From assembly GCA_049518415.1 (NCBI GenBank), contig JBEKRX010000011.1, positions 1 through 64,000 of the forward strand: a stretch of DNA of 64,000 bases. The letters are read 5' to 3'. This stretch comes from CAVQND01 sp049518415 (GTDB lineage: Bacteria; Verrucomicrobiota; Verrucomicrobiia; Limisphaerales; UBA8199). Shown here in pieces: positions 63,000-64,000 of this stretch. Position 1 is the stretch's first letter. Each line of letters starts with the position of its first letter. Made by a program: the position numbers and the translations under genes. The notes beneath the pieces are model-generated. The model searched no databases, was not told the DNA's origin, and saw only the letters and a list, made by a program, of their open reading frames with translations.

Positions 63000-63086
63000 A
63001 GAGCACCGTTAGCATAACACAGGCACCAGAAACGTCAAATTAGCAAATCCTAATGACAGGGTTAGAAACTCGAATATCAGGCCGCG

Positions 63087-64000
63087 CTACCATTCGATCA
63101 CCGCCGCGCCCCAGGTGAGGCCCGCCCCAAAGACCAGCAGCAGGATCAGGTCGCCGTGCTGCACGCGGCCGGATTGCACGGCCTCGTCGAGCGCGATCGC
63201 CACGGAGGCAGCGGACGTGTTGCCGTATTTGTGGAGGTTGATGAAGAATTGCTCGGGTTTGGCGCCGAGGCGCTCGCGCACGGCGTCAATGATGCGGAGG
63301 TTGGCCTGGTGAGGGATAATGCACTTGATGCGCGAGATGTCGATTTCACACCGGCGGAGGGCTTCGCGGGCGGCCCTCTGCATGGCCTGGACGGCGTTCT
63401 TGAACGTTTCCTTGCCTTCCATGCGCAGGTAGTGCATCCGCGCGGCGACCGACTCGGCCGTGGCCGGACAACGGCTGCCCCCGCCCGCCATGAACAGCAA
63501 GTCGGCCTTTCGCCCGTCGGCCCCCATGACGGCCGTCAGCAGGCCGTGAGTATTGGGGCGGTTCTGGAGGATGGCCGCGCCGGCCCCGTCCCCAAAGAGG
63601 ACGCAGGTGTTCCGGTCCTGCCAATCCACGATCGCCGAGAGCTTTTCCGCCCCGATGACCAGCACCGTGTCGTAAGTGCGCGACATAATGAACTGCTGGG
63701 CCACCTCCAGACCATAGATGAACCCGGAGCAGGCAGCCTCCAGGTCGAAGGCAGCGGCGCCAAAGGCGCCGATCTTCTCCTGCACCGCGCAGGCGGTCGA
63801 GGGGAAAGGCATGTCCGGCGTGATAGTGGCTACGATGATGAGGTCGATTTTGTCCGGGGCAACGCCGGCGCGTTGCATCGCCCGTTCGGCGGCCCGCGCG
63901 GCCAGGTCGGAAGTATATTCGTCTTTGGCGGCGATATGGCGTTCTTTGATCCCGGTGCGGGTCGTGATCCACTCATCCGAAGTGTTGACCATCTTCTCCA
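63087..64000 (-). CDS. fabH: 3-oxoacyl-ACP synthase III (KAS III), 5' end outside the window
   Basis: KAS III starts fatty-acid synthesis by condensing acetyl-CoA with malonyl-ACP. The visible part (about 304 residues) has 'NTSDEWITTRTGIKERHIA' near the N-terminus, the catalytic Cys in 'EAACSGF', His in 'IIPHQANLRII' and Asn in 'YGNTSAASV'. That is the Cys-His-Asn triad of FabH. The frame is open at the window end, so only about 20 N-terminal residues are missing. The gene is otherwise intact. Confidence 0.95.
   Translation of the reverse strand, partial: EKMVNTSDEWITTRTGIKERHIAAKDEYTSDLAARAAERAMQRAGVAPDKIDLIIVATITPDMPFPSTACAVQEKIGAFGAAAFDLEAACSGFIYGLEVAQQFIMSRTYDTVLVIGAEKLSAIVDWQDRNTCVLFGDGAGAAILQNRPNTHGLLTAVMGADGRKADLLFMAGGGSRCPATAESVAARMHYLRMEGKETFKNAVQAMQRAAREALRRCEIDISRIKCIIPHQANLRIIDAVRERLGAKPEQFFINLHKYGNTSAASVAIALDEAVQSGRVQHGDLILLLVFGAGLTWGAAVIEW

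Overview
The window is GC-rich, gene-dense bacterial chromosome and most resembles Verrucomicrobiota, probably a Limisphaerales/Pedosphaera-like lineage. That placement is an inference from gene content. The content includes secreted glycoside hydrolases and a DUF4838 protein, a formylglycine-type sulfatase, a twin-arginine Gfo/Idh/MocA oxidoreductase, a DUF1593 nucleoside-hydrolase-like protein, secreted proteins with a shared aromatic 'RFFR' C-terminus, and many dispersed palindromic repeats. No rRNA, tRNA or CRISPR array was seen.

Layout. 0-9.6 kb: secreted carbohydrate genes (GH2 glycosidase, a TIM-barrel-like secreted protein, a DUF4838 protein) plus an SGNH hydrolase/HD-domain pair, separated by repeats. 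9.6-17 kb: an orphan antitoxin-like gene, an MFS transporter coupled to an enolase-superfamily enzyme, a DUF2157/GDYXXLXY membrane pair, a PAS protein and trpS. 17-20.4 kb: an AAA ATPase/Toprim-like pair that may be a defence module, and a sulfatase. 20.8-28 kb: housekeeping scpA-scpB-pheA, then on the minus strand a stand-alone receiver protein, a secreted protein, a DUF374 acyltransferase, ruvA and ruvC. 28-34 kb: a Ski2-like helicase, a methyltransferase carrying repeat DNA inside its reading frame, and a Gfo/Idh oxidoreductase. 34-39 kb: an accessory island with a broken REP-associated transposase, duplicated gene debris, a secreted orphan and a low-GC orphan. 39-48 kb: an M1 aminopeptidase, a TolC-like protein, and a three-gene membrane operon with a TolQ/MotA-like and TolR/MotB-like pair. 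48-56.6 kb: a DUF1593-alpha/beta-hydrolase fusion, an RCC1-repeat protein and an MgtA-type P-type ATPase. 56.7-64 kb: argG between two direct repeats, a thioredoxin-fold protein with an in-frame TGA at its redox-Cys position, an ECF sigma factor and its probable partner, a PilZ-like protein and the 3' part of fabH.

Two items stand out. The first is the TGA-containing redoxin at 59003-60322. The in-frame UGA sits in a U-P-A-C motif and is followed by a six-base-pair hairpin at bacterial-SECIS spacing, so it is a candidate selenoprotein that ordinary gene calling would split. The second is the operon at 44005-48312, which looks like an undescribed ion-driven stator-type complex: a multi-TM TolQ-like protein and a partner with a TolR-like Asp transmembrane helix, a long coiled coil and a C-terminal domain with a trypsin-like motif.

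The intergenic DNA is structured. It holds several dispersed repeat families, at least two of them MITE-like with terminal inverted repeats. Some copies sit consistently just upstream of start codons, others just downstream of stop codons, and a few have entered coding sequence.
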